Source: Lysobacter sp. Root916 (GTDB lineage Bacteria > Pseudomonadota > Gammaproteobacteria > Xanthomonadales > Xanthomonadaceae). From it: a DNA stretch of 64,000 bases. The position numbers were made by a program, and so were the translations under genes. Every line of letters begins with the position of its first letter. Position 1 is the stretch's first letter. The stretch is from positions 314,327 to 378,326 of the forward strand of contig NZ_LMJF01000013.1 in assembly GCF_001429785.1 (NCBI RefSeq), in the 5' to 3' direction. Below the pieces are notes generated by a model. It worked only from the letters and a program-made list of their open reading frames with translations. It was not told the DNA's origin and ran no database searches. Of this stretch, positions 17,128-30,428 are shown in pieces.

Positions 17128-18096
17128 TCATGCGCCCGCCGTGGGCGTGTCCTCGTCGCTGCGCACGCGCGCGCGCCCGCCGCGCTTGGCCCGATACAGG
17201 CCGCTGTCGGCGCGATTGAGCAAGCTCTCGGCGTTCTCTTCCTCCGCCGGTTGCGCGGTCGCGATACCGATGCTGACGGTAACGGTTCCGTGCTCGCTGG
17301 CCGCATGCGAAATGCCCAGTGCGCGCACCGCGCGCTCCACGTTCTCCACCACCACGCGCGCGCCGGCCAGATCGATTTCGGGCAGCAGGCAGGTGAACTC
17401 CTCGCCGCCGGTGCGCGCGACCAGGTCGCCCGGGCGCGCCAGGCTGCTTTCGATCGCGGCCGCGACCTGGCGCAGGCAGTCGTCGCCGGCGAGGTGGCCG
17501 TAAGTGTCGTTGTAGGCCTTGAAGTGGTCGATATCGATGATGCCCGCCGACAGCGGTTGGCCGCCGCGGCGGCAGCGCTGCCACTCGCGCGCCAGGCGCT
17601 CGTCGAACTGGCGCCGGTTGGCCACGCCGGTCAGGCCGTCGACCCAGGCCATGCGCCGCAGCAGATCCGATTGCTGCTTCAAGGTCAGGTGCGCGCGCAC
17701 GCGGTTGCGCACGGTCAAGGCGTTGATCGGCTTGGTGATGAAGTCGACGCCGCCGGCGTCCCAGCACGCGGCCTCCTCGGCCGGATCGTCCAGGCTGGTG
17801 ACGAAGATCACCGGGATGCTCTGGGTTTCCGGATCGGCCTTGAGCGCGCGGCACACCTCCAGCCCGCTCAGGTCCGGCATGACCACGTCCAGCAGCACCA
17901 GGTCGGGCGGGGTCTGGCGACAGAACGCCAGCGCCTGCGCGCCGTTGGTGGCCATGAACACGTCGTGATCGGCGGAAAACACTTCGTGCAGTGCGCGTAT
18001 GTTGATCGGCTGATCGTCCACGACCAGCAAGCGCGCGCGTCGCGAAGCGGCCGCCGTCCCGGGCAACGCCTCCACGTCGAACAAGATCACGTTCAT
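17128..18096 (-). CDS. Response regulator with GGDEF diguanylate cyclase domain
   Basis: From ATG 18096 this is a 322-aa protein: an N-terminal receiver domain (about 22-140) with phospho-acceptor Asp70 in [10 protein letters not shown] and conserved Thr/Lys in VIFVTS and FITKP, then a GGDEF domain (about 160-315) with the active RTGGEEF signature. It should make cyclic di-GMP when phosphorylated. It lies 7 bases after the large hybrid kinase, its probable phosphodonor. The Shine-Dalgarno AAGGAG abuts ATG 18096 with no spacer; GTG 18090, two codons in, has better spacing and may be the real start. An upstream ATG (18138) would overlap the kinase. Confidence 0.92.
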   Translation of the reverse strand: MNVILFDVEALPGTAAASRRARLLVVDDQPINIRALHEVFSADHDVFMATNGAQALAFCRQTPPDLVLLDVVMPDLSGLEVCRALKADPETQSIPVIFVTSLDDPAEEAACWDAGGVDFITKPINALTVRNRVRAHLTLKQQSDLLRRMAWVDGLTGVANRRQFDERLAREWQRCRRGGQPLSAGIIDIDHFKAYNDTYGHLAGDDCLRQVAAAIESSLARPGDLVARTGGEEFTCLLPEIDLAGARVVVENVERAVRALGISHAASEHGTVTVSIGIATAQPAEEENAESLLNRADSGLYRAKRGGRARVRSDEDTPTAGA

Positions 18097-18103
18097 CTCC
18101 TTG

Positions 18104-22843
<4,740 letters not shown>

Positions 22844-23002
22844 CCCCTCCCAGGTTCGGAACGAAGGACGTTAGCAGAGGCCCCGTAGAGATTCCGAGTG
22901 GGGCTGCGCGGAATCGACACCGCCCGGGCCGGCTACGCCACTGTCCGCGATCGGCACAGCCGCGCGCAGGGGCATCGGCGGCACCGGCAGTGCGCACCCA
23001 TA

Positions 23003-23022
23003 CTTAAGCGATCACTTGACAG
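23003..23022. promoter_or_regulatory. Putative ArsR operator and -35 box
   Basis: TTAAG and CTTGA form an imperfect inverted repeat separated by six bases, immediately followed by CA so that TTGACA (23016-23021), a consensus -35, overlaps the right arm. It lies about 30 bases upstream of the ArsR gene start. The placement suggests autorepression by the adjacent ArsR protein (inference). Confidence 0.5.
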
Positions 23023-23050
23023 TGGGGTGGCCCCGCCCACACTCGAGCGC

Positions 23051-23422
23051 ATGCCTAACCATCCCGCGAATCTGGACCGCGTCTTCCACGCCCTCGCCGA
23101 CCCCAGCCGGCGTTCGATGATCGAGCGTCTGGACGGCGGCACGGCCACGGTCAGCGAACTCGCCCGGCCGTTGGCGATGTCGTTGGCGGCGGTGGTGCAG
23201 CACCTGCAGGTGCTGGAGGCCAGCGGCCTGGTGCGCTCGCGCAAGACCGGCCGGGTCCGCAGCTGCGAACTCGATCGCGACGGCCTGGCCGCGGCCGAAC
23301 GCTGGATCGGCCAGCGCCGCGACGCCGGCGCACGCCAGCTCGACCGCCTGGGCGCCCATCTCGCCGCCCACCCCGAGCCGCAGCCCGCCAAACCCGCCTC
23401 ACGCAGACGCCGCCCCGCATGA
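23051..23422 (+). CDS. ArsR/SmtB family winged-helix regulator
   Basis: This 123-aa protein has the ArsR winged helix: LDRVFHALADPSRRSMIERL, ATVSELARPLAMSLAAVVQHLQVLEASGLV and RKTGRVRSCELD. No metal-binding CxC is present, so it belongs to the metal-independent group usually paired with an SRPBCC/AHSA1 or YCII gene. The start at 23051 follows an operator-like repeat. The usual SRPBCC partner is missing: only a 27-codon frame overlaps the stop (ATGA) and no homologous sequence follows, although a YCII gene lies 350 bases downstream. Confidence 0.88.
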   Translation: MPNHPANLDRVFHALADPSRRSMIERLDGGTATVSELARPLAMSLAAVVQHLQVLEASGLVRSRKTGRVRSCELDRDGLAAAERWIGQRRDAGARQLDRLGAHLAAHPEPQPAKPASRRRRPA

Positions 23423-23774
23423 ACGCCGACGGCCGCCGCATCGTCCCGGTCGAACGCATCCAAAGCGCGGGTGGCCTGCTCGCGCGGGCCCCGATCGCCT
23501 GAGACCTGCAAGCCGACGGCGATGGTACGCGCCAGCGCCCGACCGCCCGGATCGCGTCGCCGGCGGGCCGTCGGTGATCCAGAGCCGCCCTGCCGCGATC
23601 GACCCGCCACGCGACTGGCCGGGCCGGCACTTAGATTTCGCCGCGTGCGCGGCTGGTTGTGAAGACCTTCGGCCGCTGCCTTGTGCACGAACGCGCGAAA
23701 GAACGGCGGGTCTCTTGCGGCCCGCGACCGCTGGCCGCACATTGCCGGGCCCACCCCTCGATCCGAGACCGCGA
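23423..23774. other. Intergenic gap, no gene seen
   Basis: This is about 350 GC-rich bases between ArsR and YCII genes. A 27-codon frame starting at ATG 23419 overlaps the ArsR stop and ends at 23502; it has no recognisable domain. No hairpin terminator or promoter stands out. In comparable loci an SRPBCC gene sits here, so the gap may be a decayed remnant. Confidence 0.4.
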
Positions 23775-24149
23775 ATGAAATTTCTGGTGATGATCTACAA
23801 CGACGACAGCCTGCTCGGCGGCGTACCCGCCGACGAGGCCAAGAGCATGATGCGCGACTGCCTGATCCACGCCGACGAGCTGCGCGACCAGGGTTACCTG
23901 CTGGACTCGCAACAGCTCGAGGCCCCGACCACCGCCAAGTCGCTGCGCGTGCGCAACGGCCGTGCCACGATCACCGACGGCCCCTTCGCCGAGACCAAGG
24001 AATACCTGGGCGGCTTCAACCTGATCGAAGCCGAGAACATGGACGAAGCACTGCGCATCGCCGCGCAGTTCCCGTGGGCCAATTCCGGCTGCATCGAAGT
24101 GCGCCCGGTGCGCGACCTCAACGACGTGCGGCGCGACGTCGGCGCCTGA
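23775..24149 (+). CDS. YCII-related domain protein
   Basis: This 124-aa protein has the YCII fold (dimeric alpha-beta barrel): MKFLVMIYND, a central helix DELRDQGYLLDSQQLE, and the very typical ATITDGPFAETKEYLGGFNLIEAENMDEAL ending with IEVRPVRD. The conserved His/Asp pair of YciI enzymes is only partly recognisable. Relatives often sit beside ECF sigma factors or ArsR regulators; here the ArsR gene is upstream. The ATG at 23775 fits the family start. Enzymatic role unknown. Confidence 0.92.
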   Translation: MKFLVMIYNDDSLLGGVPADEAKSMMRDCLIHADELRDQGYLLDSQQLEAPTTAKSLRVRNGRATITDGPFAETKEYLGGFNLIEAENMDEALRIAAQFPWANSGCIEVRPVRDLNDVRRDVGA

Positions 24150-24269
24150 GCTTGCCTCTCGGCCGCCGTCGCGGGCGCACGGCTACGCCGCCGGCGTCGC
24201 CTCAGGCGCCGCCGGGCGGCTCAACGACAACCCAGGCTTCCACCGCGAGCGCGCCTGGGTGTGGCGGGA

Positions 24270-24773
24270 TCAGGCAGCTTGCGGCAGCGGCGCGCGCTGG
24301 CGACGGATCCGCAAGGCCTGCAGCAGCGCCACCGCCAGGAACACCAGGAAGGCCGCGCCCACCGCGGCCTGCAGTTCCGGCGCGTCCGGCCCCGACACCA
24401 GCGGCCGGCCCTCCGGGATACGGGTGGCGGTTTCGGTGAAGCCCGGGATCAGGTGGAAGAACACCGTCAGCGTGTAGCCGATCACCGCGACGTAGCGCGA
24501 CAGCCCGCCGAAGATCGCCTTGCGGTCGGCGGCCAGCGCCGAGAACAACACGATCAGCGTGATCACGCCCAACGCGTGCGGCTTGCCGAAGCCGCCGTGG
24601 CGGAAGATGAAGAAGCCGGTCACGCAGCTGCCGATGGTGAACCACACATAGACCTTGCCGATCAGGCGCTCGTAGCCGATCTCGCGGTAACGGATCAGGG
24701 CGATGAGGCCGGCGAACAGGGCGATGAGGCTGACGACGGTATGGAACATGCCGAAGGGCGTGATGCCGAACAT
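24270..24773 (-). CDS. Integral membrane protein, five TM, unknown function
   Basis: This 167-aa protein has five hydrophobic helices (about residues 10-27, 39-58, 67-83, 95-113 and 135-153) with short loops. Notable pieces are RYREIGYERLIGKVYVWFT and FRHGGFGKPHALGVI. I do not recognise a characterised family; its size and histidine placement recall small DUF2306-like membrane proteins, but this is weak. It lies downstream of the alpha/beta hydrolase gene in the same direction with a 73-base gap and may be co-transcribed. Confidence 0.7.
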   Translation of the reverse strand: MFGITPFGMFHTVVSLIALFAGLIALIRYREIGYERLIGKVYVWFTIGSCVTGFFIFRHGGFGKPHALGVITLIVLFSALAADRKAIFGGLSRYVAVIGYTLTVFFHLIPGFTETATRIPEGRPLVSGPDAPELQAAVGAAFLVFLAVALLQALRIRRQRAPLPQAA

Positions 24774-24846
24774 GGTTCACCTCGCGATGGCTGGGCGGTT
24801 GCGGACGATGGCGCGACGCCGGCGCGCGGCCGGCGTCGCGCGCGGA

Positions 24847-25671
24847 TCAGGACTTGAGGAACGCCAACATGTCGGCGCCGAGCTTTTCCTTGTGGGTGTC
24901 GGTGATGCCGTGCGGCGCGCCGGGGTAGATCACCAGCTTGGCGTGCGGGATCAGCTTGGCCGAGGCGCGCGCGGCGGCGTCCACCGGCACGACCTGATCG
25001 TCGTCGCCGTGCACTATCAGGGTCGGCTTGTCGAACTTCTTCAGGTCCTGGGTGAAGTCGGTGGCCGAGAACGCGGCGATGCAGTCGTAGGCGTTCTTGT
25101 GCCCGGCCATCATGCCCTGCATCCAGAACGCGTCGATCGCGCCCTGCGACTTCTTCGCGCCGGGCCGGTTGTAGCCGAAGAACGGGCCGCTGGCGAGGTC
25201 CTGATACAGCTGCGAACGATCGGCCAGCGAGGCCTTGCGGATGCCGTCGAAGACTTCGACCGGCAGGCCGCCGGGGTTGGCTTCGGTCTTGAGCATCAGC
25301 GGCGGCACCGCCGAGATCAGGCCGAGCCTGGCGACGCGCGCGGTGCCGTGACGGCCCACATAACGCGCGACTTCGCCGCCGCCGGTGGAGAAGCCGAACA
25401 GCGAAGCGTCCTTGACGTCCAGATGCTCAAGCAGCTCGGCCAGGTCGTCGGCGTAGTGGTCCATGTCGTTGCCCTGCCAGGGCTGACTGGAGCGGCCGTG
25501 ACCGCGGCGGTCGTGCGCGATCACGCGATAGCCGTTGTCGGCCAAAAACAGCATCTGCGCTTCCCAGCTGTCGGCGTTGAGCGGCCAGCCGTGGCTGAGG
25601 ACGACGACGGGGCCGCTGCCCCAGTCCTTGTAATAGATCTGGGTGCCGTCTTTGGTGGCGATCGTGCTCAT
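24847..25671 (-). CDS. Alpha/beta hydrolase, non-heme chloroperoxidase/arylesterase type
   Basis: This 274-aa enzyme closely follows the cofactor-free haloperoxidase/esterase group: [15 protein letters not shown] (oxyanion region), [13 protein letters not shown], nucleophile Ser95 in [10 protein letters not shown], the acid in [12 protein letters not shown] and the histidine in YPGAPHGIT. Such enzymes hydrolyse aryl esters and form peracids from acetate and peroxide. There is no signal peptide, so it is cytoplasmic. The ATG at 25671 is used; 35 in-frame residues upstream are non-homologous. The next gene downstream encodes a small membrane protein. Confidence 0.92.
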   Translation of the reverse strand: MSTIATKDGTQIYYKDWGSGPVVVLSHGWPLNADSWEAQMLFLADNGYRVIAHDRRGHGRSSQPWQGNDMDHYADDLAELLEHLDVKDASLFGFSTGGGEVARYVGRHGTARVARLGLISAVPPLMLKTEANPGGLPVEVFDGIRKASLADRSQLYQDLASGPFFGYNRPGAKKSQGAIDAFWMQGMMAGHKNAYDCIAAFSATDFTQDLKKFDKPTLIVHGDDDQVVPVDAAARASAKLIPHAKLVIYPGAPHGITDTHKEKLGADMLAFLKS

Positions 25672-25938
25672 GGTCTTGCTCCCGGAGTCGGTGGAGGGTG
25701 GGGTCGGGACAACGGCGGTGGTGCGGGGGCGTCGGTATCCGCGCAGCCGCGATGCCGGCTGCGCGCGCACCGGCATCGTGCGGAGACGACATTGCGCTGC
25801 AGTCTCGGCTGCTGCGACGGCCCGCAGGCAAGCTGCAGCTCTCCTCGTCAGGGAGATCCCCGGAGCGGCGCGCGGACTGGGACCGCGCGTCGCTCCGGTT
25901 TTCTTTGAGATTTTCCTAAAGCGCGGAAACGCCTCCGC

Positions 25939-27246
25939 TCAGGGCGCGCCCTTGACCACCACGCCCGCGCGCATCACCAGCACCGGCTTCTCGGTCGCGC
26001 GCACGTTCTGGATCACGTCGCCGGGCACCGCCACGATGTCGGCGGCCTTGCCGACTTCCAGGGTGCCGGTGTCCTGGTCGATGCCGAGCAATTTCGCCGA
26101 GCCCTGGCTGCTGGTCATCAGCGCCTGCGCCGGGCTCATGCCCATGTCGACGTAATCGCCGAACTCGCGTGCGTTGAGGCCGTGCGGGAACACCGCCGAG
26201 TCGGTGCCGTAGGCGATCGGCACGCCGATCTTCAACGCCTGCTTGAACATCTGGGTATGCGCGGCGGCGGCGGCGCGCGCCTTCTCGCCGATCTTGGGCG
26301 GATAGGTGTTCGCCTTCTCATCCACCCACAGCTGGGTCATGCGCGTGGGCACCAGGTAGACGCCCTTGTTCTTCATCAGCTGTAGCGTGGCCGGGGTGAG
26401 GAAGCTGCCGTGCTCGATCGAATCGATGCCGGCCTCCACCGCCAGCCGCGCGGCGACATCGCCGTGGCTGTGCGCGGCCACCTTGCGGCCCCAGTTGTGG
26501 GCCTCGCCGATGATCGCGCCGAGCTCGGCCGGCGTGAGCTGCGGCACGTCGACCGGGTCGGACTCGGAAAGCACGCCGCCGGAGGCGCAGATCTTGATCA
26601 CGTCGGCGCCGAACTTCATCTGCTGACGCACCGCCAGGCGGCATTCCTCGGCGCCGTTGCACACCCCTTCCAGCGGACCGGCGGGCCGGATCCGATCCGG
26701 CGGCGCGTTGACGCTGTCGCAGTGACCGCCGGTGGAGCCGATGGCGTGGCCGGCCACGATCAGGCGCGGGCCCTGGACCAGGCCGGCGTTGATCGCGTTG
26801 CGCAGGCCGATGTCGACGAAATCCGGTGCGCCCAGCTCGCGCGCGGTGGTCACGCCGGCCTTCAGCGCCGACTGCGCGTTGCGCTGCGCGTGGAAGGCCT
26901 GCTCGGTCGGGAAGCGCAGCATGTTCTCGTAGAAGCCCTGGGCCCAATCCTCGCTGTGATCGGAAGCCAGGTGGGTATGCGCGTCGATGAAGCCGGGCAG
27001 CAGGGTCGCCTCGCCCAGGTCGATCACTTGCGCGTCGGCCGGAATAGCGGCATCGCGACCGACCGCGACGATGCGATCGCCGCGCACCACCACCACGCCG
27101 GGCGACACCAGCTGCCCGCTGCGTCCGTCGAACAGGTGCGCGGCCTTGAGCGCGATCGTCGGTACGCCGTTCTGCGCCTGCGCGCTCAGCGCCAGACTCA
27201 GACCCAAGGACAAGGCAGCGGACAGGACGGCGTTGCGCAACTTCAT
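25939..27246 (-). CDS. Exported metal-dependent amidohydrolase
   Basis: This 435-aa protein has a Sec signal peptide (residues 1-24, cleaved after AQA). The amidohydrolase fold shows all expected metal ligands: His90/His92 in DAHTH, a candidate carboxylated Lys218 in DVIKICASGG, His259 in AAHSHG, His279 in IEHGSF and Asp349 in YGTDSA, with the C-terminal LEVGKAADIVAVPG strand. It resembles secreted Xaa-Pro/Xaa-Arg dipeptidases and other imidazolonepropionase-like hydrolases, so peptide or cyclic-amide cleavage in the periplasm is likely. A much longer in-frame open frame extends upstream to 29190 but crosses other genes; the signal peptide fixes the start at 27246. Confidence 0.92.
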   Translation of the reverse strand: MKLRNAVLSAALSLGLSLALSAQAQNGVPTIALKAAHLFDGRSGQLVSPGVVVVRGDRIVAVGRDAAIPADAQVIDLGEATLLPGFIDAHTHLASDHSEDWAQGFYENMLRFPTEQAFHAQRNAQSALKAGVTTARELGAPDFVDIGLRNAINAGLVQGPRLIVAGHAIGSTGGHCDSVNAPPDRIRPAGPLEGVCNGAEECRLAVRQQMKFGADVIKICASGGVLSESDPVDVPQLTPAELGAIIGEAHNWGRKVAAHSHGDVAARLAVEAGIDSIEHGSFLTPATLQLMKNKGVYLVPTRMTQLWVDEKANTYPPKIGEKARAAAAAHTQMFKQALKIGVPIAYGTDSAVFPHGLNAREFGDYVDMGMSPAQALMTSSQGSAKLLGIDQDTGTLEVGKAADIVAVPGDVIQNVRATEKPVLVMRAGVVVKGAP

Positions 27247-27479
27247 ACGGACTCTCCCCGGAGCGATATGGTGAGAGCGAGTGTAGGGCTTGCTGCGACG
27301 CGGGATATGGGACCTTCGGATGACCGGCGCCTCAGTTTCCGCGCGCGCCCCGCACCCGATCGTGCGCGAAATTCTCCGGCCGTCCTCGCCATGACCCGAA
27401 GAGGACGCCGCCAGGGCATCGCGATGCGTAGGATGCGGTGAGCCAAAGGTGAACCGCATCGTCTTCGCGGCGCCGAGTA

Positions 27480-28235
27480 CTAGTTGGCGGCCGTCGACTT
27501 GCGCAGCAAATCCCGCACCGCCTCGGCGGTGGCGGTCGCCGACTGCGGGTTCTGGCCGGTGACCAGGCGCCCGTCGACGCTGACCTGCGCGGTCCAGTTC
27601 GGCCCGGCCTGGTGCTGCGCGCCGCGCTGGCTCAGCGTGCTGGCGAGCAGGAACGGCACCACGCTCTCCAGCTTCACCGCGCGCTCTTCGTCGTCGGTGA
27701 ACGCGCTGACGCGCTTGCCAGCCACCAGGTAGCTGCCGTCGCTGAGCTTCACGTTCACCAGCGCGGCCGGGCCGTGACAGACCGCGGCGATCACGTTGCC
27801 GGATTCGTACACCTCGCGCGTCACCCGCTGCACCGCCGGACTGTCGGGAAAATCCCAGACCGCGCCATGGCCACCGGCGTAGAACACCGCCGCGTACTTG
27901 CCGCTGTCGACGGTATCCAGGCGCGCGGTGTTGCGGATCGCGGCGCGGAAGCCGGCGTCGTTCCAGTAGCGCGCGTTGGTGGCGTCGTCCAGTTCGATGC
28001 CGTCCACCGGCGGCTCGCCGCCCTGGATCGAAGCGAACTCGACCGCAATGCCGGCGGCGTCGAACACCGCCAGGGGGTGGGTGACTTCGCCCAGGTAGAA
28101 GCCGGTGGGCTGACCGGTGCTGCCCTTGGTGCCGTGGCTGGTCAACACCATCAGCACCGGCTTGGGCGCGGGCGGGGTGGCGCCGGTGGCGGCGGCGGAC
28201 AGGCCGAACAGGGCGGCGGCGAATAAAGCGCTCAT
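27480..28235 (-). CDS. Exported DJ-1/PfpI-type glutamine amidotransferase-like protein
   Basis: This 251-aa protein has an N-terminal signal sequence (cleavage near ATGA at residue 19). The class I amidotransferase-like domain resembles Hsp31/PfpI proteins: VLMVLTSHGTKG, Glu50 in YLGEVTHPL, YAGGHGAVWD, and the nucleophile elbow AAVCHGPAAL with Cys153-His154. Cytoplasmic relatives are glyoxalase III or deglycase-type proteins; this copy is exported. It is divergent from a LysR regulator across 112 bases, and the intervening promoter closely resembles the one of the SDR gene at 35.1 kb. Probable role: detoxification of reactive carbonyls in the envelope (inference). Confidence 0.9.
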   Translation of the reverse strand: MSALFAAALFGLSAAATGATPPAPKPVLMVLTSHGTKGSTGQPTGFYLGEVTHPLAVFDAAGIAVEFASIQGGEPPVDGIELDDATNARYWNDAGFRAAIRNTARLDTVDSGKYAAVFYAGGHGAVWDFPDSPAVQRVTREVYESGNVIAAVCHGPAALVNVKLSDGSYLVAGKRVSAFTDDEERAVKLESVVPFLLASTLSQRGAQHQAGPNWTAQVSVDGRLVTGQNPQSATATAEAVRDLLRKSTAAN

Positions 28236-28278
28236 GGCGGGAATCCTGGGAAAGGGTCGGGAGCCGACCGGGTGCTGG

Positions 28279-28308
28279 CACTCTATTCTTGCGTTTTATG
28301 GCGATAAA
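28279..28308 (-). promoter_or_regulatory. Conserved LysR-linked promoter, copy A
   Basis: On the plus strand CACTCTATT (28279-28287), eight bases, then TTATGGCGATAAA (28296-28308). Read toward the DJ-1-like gene this is TTTATCGCCATAA-N8-AATAGAGTG, giving a plausible -35 TTATCG and -10 TAGAGT with 16-bp spacing. An identical arrangement precedes the SDR gene at 35048-35077. In addition TTCTTGCG (28286-28293) and CGCAAGAA (near 28340-28347) form a distant inverted repeat. Confidence 0.65.
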
Positions 28309-28347
28309 CTGGCTTACGGGCAAATTACTCGTGCGTGGAGCGCAAGA

Positions 28348-29244
28348 ATGAGCCGTCATTACGACCACCTGGCCGACGTCGAGGCCTTCGCCGCCGCGGT
28401 CGAGCGCGGCTCGCTGACCGCCGCCGCGACCGCGCTGGCGACCACGCCCTCGGCGATCAGCCGCGCGATCGCGCGGCTGGAAACCCGCCTGGGTGTGCAA
28501 CTGTTGCGGCGCACGACCCGGCGCCTGGGCCTGACCGAAGCCGGGCGCAGCTACCTCGAGCAGACCCGCACCGCCTTCGCCCTGATCGACGAGGCCGAAC
28601 GCAGCCTCCAGGGCCAGGGCGGCACGCTCTCCGGCAGCGTGCGTCTGAGCGTGCCGACCACCTACGGCCACTACCGACTGCCGGCGCGGCTGCAGGCGTT
28701 CGCGCAGCAGCACCCGCAGGTGCGGATCGAGTTGAGCATCGCCAATCGCAATGTCGACCTGATCGCCGAAGGCTACGACCTGGCGATCCGCCTGGGCGAG
28801 TTGCCCGACAGCGGCCTGGTCGCGCGCAAGCTCGAGGACGCGCCGGTCTGCCTGGTCGCCTCGCCCGATTATCTGCGGCGCGCGGGCCTGCCGCGGACCA
28901 TCGACGACCTGGCCCAGCACAGTTGCCTGTCGTTCGTGATGCCCAGCAGCGGACGCGTGTTCCCGTGGATCCTGCGCGAGGACGGCCGCGACCGCGACTG
29001 GACGCCGGGCGGAGCGCTGCGGGTATCGGACGACCCCTTGGGCATGGTGTCCCTGGCCGAACAGGGCGCGGGTATCTGCCAGAGTTATGACTTCATCGTC
29101 GGCGAACGCGTGCGCGCCGGGCGCCTGGTCGAGGTGTTGACGCACACCCGCGGCCGCAGCCGCGCGTTCTCGCTGATCTACGCGCCGCACCGGCAGCTGT
29201 CCGCCGCCGCGCGCGCCCTGATCGCGGCGCTGAGCGCGGGCTAA
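28348..29244 (+). CDS. LysR family transcriptional regulator
   Basis: This 298-aa protein has an N-terminal helix-turn-helix (VEAFAAAVERGSLTAAATALATTPSAISRAIARLETRLGVQLLRRTTR, residues 9-57 in outline) and a substrate-binding domain of the CrgA/YafC-like group (SVRLSVPTTYGHYRLP, YDLAIRLGELPDSGLVARKL). The ATG at 28348 fits the family start. It is divergent from the exported DJ-1-like gene, the classic LysR arrangement, and probably activates or represses it through the promoter between them. Confidence 0.93.
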   Translation: MSRHYDHLADVEAFAAAVERGSLTAAATALATTPSAISRAIARLETRLGVQLLRRTTRRLGLTEAGRSYLEQTRTAFALIDEAERSLQGQGGTLSGSVRLSVPTTYGHYRLPARLQAFAQQHPQVRIELSIANRNVDLIAEGYDLAIRLGELPDSGLVARKLEDAPVCLVASPDYLRRAGLPRTIDDLAQHSCLSFVMPSSGRVFPWILREDGRDRDWTPGGALRVSDDPLGMVSLAEQGAGICQSYDFIVGERVRAGRLVEVLTHTRGRSRAFSLIYAPHRQLSAAARALIAALSAG

Positions 29245-29330
29245 AGCGCCGCGGCGTCGGCATTTGCGGTGCCCAGCACGCGGGCGGACAATCAGGGTGT
29301 CGCCTCAGCGCGCTATCCACGGAGTCACCC

Positions 29331-29888
29331 ATGATTCTCCGTCCCGCCTTGATCGCCGCCGTCCTCGCCCTGACCCTGGCCGGAGGCGCCGTCGCCAAGA
29401 GCCGCAACGTCACCGACCCCGATGCGCCGCGCGCGCTACCCGAACAGGGGCCGGTCGAAGTGCGTTGGCAAAACCCCGCCCAGTTCACCGAGATCCGCTA
29501 CAGCGGCAATTCCAGCGAAGCCAAGCGCGGCAACTGGGTCGAAGATCTGGCCCAACACCTGCGCCAGCGCGCGCAGAAGCGCCTGCCCGCGGGCGAGCGC
29601 CTGGAAGTCGACATCCTCGACATCCGCCGCGCCGGCAACTACGAACCCTGGCGCGGCGTCGCCTTCAACGACACCCGCTTCATCCGCGACATCTACCCGC
29701 CGCGCATCACCCTCAACTTCCGCCGCATCGACGCCGACGGCCAGGTCATCGCCGAGGGCGAGCGCAAGCTCAGCGACATGGGCTTCCTCAGCAACGCCAA
29801 CGCCCTGAGCAACAGCGACCCGCTGCGCTACGAAAAGGCGCTGATCAACCGCTGGCTGGACCGCGAACTCAAGCGCCCCGGCGTCTGA
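29331..29888 (+). CDS. DUF3016 family exported protein
   Basis: This 185-aa protein has a signal peptide (cleaved after GGAVA, residue 22). The mature part follows the DUF3016 pattern: VEVRWQNPAQFTEIRYSG, a helix NWVEDLAQHLRQRAQKRLPAGE, LEVDILDIRRAGNYEPW, and ISO-like IYPPRITLNFRRIDADGQV with a terminal helix ending in NRWLDRELK. It is expected in the periplasm; function is unknown. Its stop is followed at once by the REP array. Confidence 0.9.
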   Translation: MILRPALIAAVLALTLAGGAVAKSRNVTDPDAPRALPEQGPVEVRWQNPAQFTEIRYSGNSSEAKRGNWVEDLAQHLRQRAQKRLPAGERLEVDILDIRRAGNYEPWRGVAFNDTRFIRDIYPPRITLNFRRIDADGQVIAEGERKLSDMGFLSNANALSNSDPLRYEKALINRWLDRELKRPGV

Positions 29889-30428
29889 GCCGCACCGCCG
29901 CCCGCCGCTCCGCGGCCGCCATGGGAGCGGCACCAGCCGCATCCGCCCCTGTAGGAGCGGCGCAAGCCGCGACCGCGAAGCCGCACCCACGACGAAACCA
30001 ACGACGCACGCCGCATTCCGAGTCGCGGCTCACGCCGCTCCTACCCGGCCCTGCCGACTCTGCTTTCTGCTTTCTGTGGGAGCGGCGTAAGCCGCGATGA
30101 AGGCTCCGCACTCGTCGCGCAACTCGCGTCATCGCCGCAGTCCAATCGCGGCTTACGCCGCTCCCACAGCGCCAGCGCAACGCGCCCCGATCGTCGCTCG
30201 CCCCTACCCGCGCCGCCTCCGACCGCCACCTGTAGGAGCGGCGCAAGCCGCGACCGCGAAGCCGCACCCACGACGAAACCAACGACGCACACCGAATACC
30301 GAGTCGCGGCTTACGCCGCTCCTACCCGGCCATCCCGACTCTGCTTTCTGCTCTCTGTGGGAGCGGCGTAAGCCGCGATCGCGCCACCACGCCCACGATG
30401 CCACTCACCTCAAAACAGCGATCCCACC
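29889..30428. repeat. REP array: seven hairpin units in alternating orientation
   Basis: This 540-base gap has no gene. It holds seven copies of a unit whose forward form is GTAGGAGCGGCGCAAGCCGC or GTGGGAGCGGCGTAAGCCGC. They lie at about 29951-29976 (+), 30021-30044 (-), 30075-30097 (+), 30146-30169 (-), 30231-30256 (+), 30303-30326 (-) and 30356-30380 (+). Each has a GTAG/GTGG head and a stem GCGGC/GCCGC closed by GCAA or GTAA. The block from 29949 to about 30100 is repeated nearly verbatim at 30231-30380, including the spacer CCGCACCCACGACGAAACCA, so the array grew partly by segmental duplication. Such units are the substrates of REP-associated tyrosine transposases (RAYT); no such gene is in the window. 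Confidence 0.9.

Noticed and set aside
23419-23502. A 27-codon frame overlapping the ArsR stop as a leader or partner gene
   Set aside because: No domain, no signal peptide and no conservation evidence; it may be a relic, but it cannot be called a gene.
25939-29190. One 1083-codon minus-strand frame joining the amidohydrolase with sequence antisense to the LysR gene
   Set aside because: The clear signal peptide at 27246 sets the amidohydrolase start, and the upstream part crosses the DJ-1-like and LysR genes in a different frame.
29889-30428. CRISPR array
   Set aside because: Repeats alternate in orientation and the spacers are partly identical, which fits REP elements and not CRISPR.
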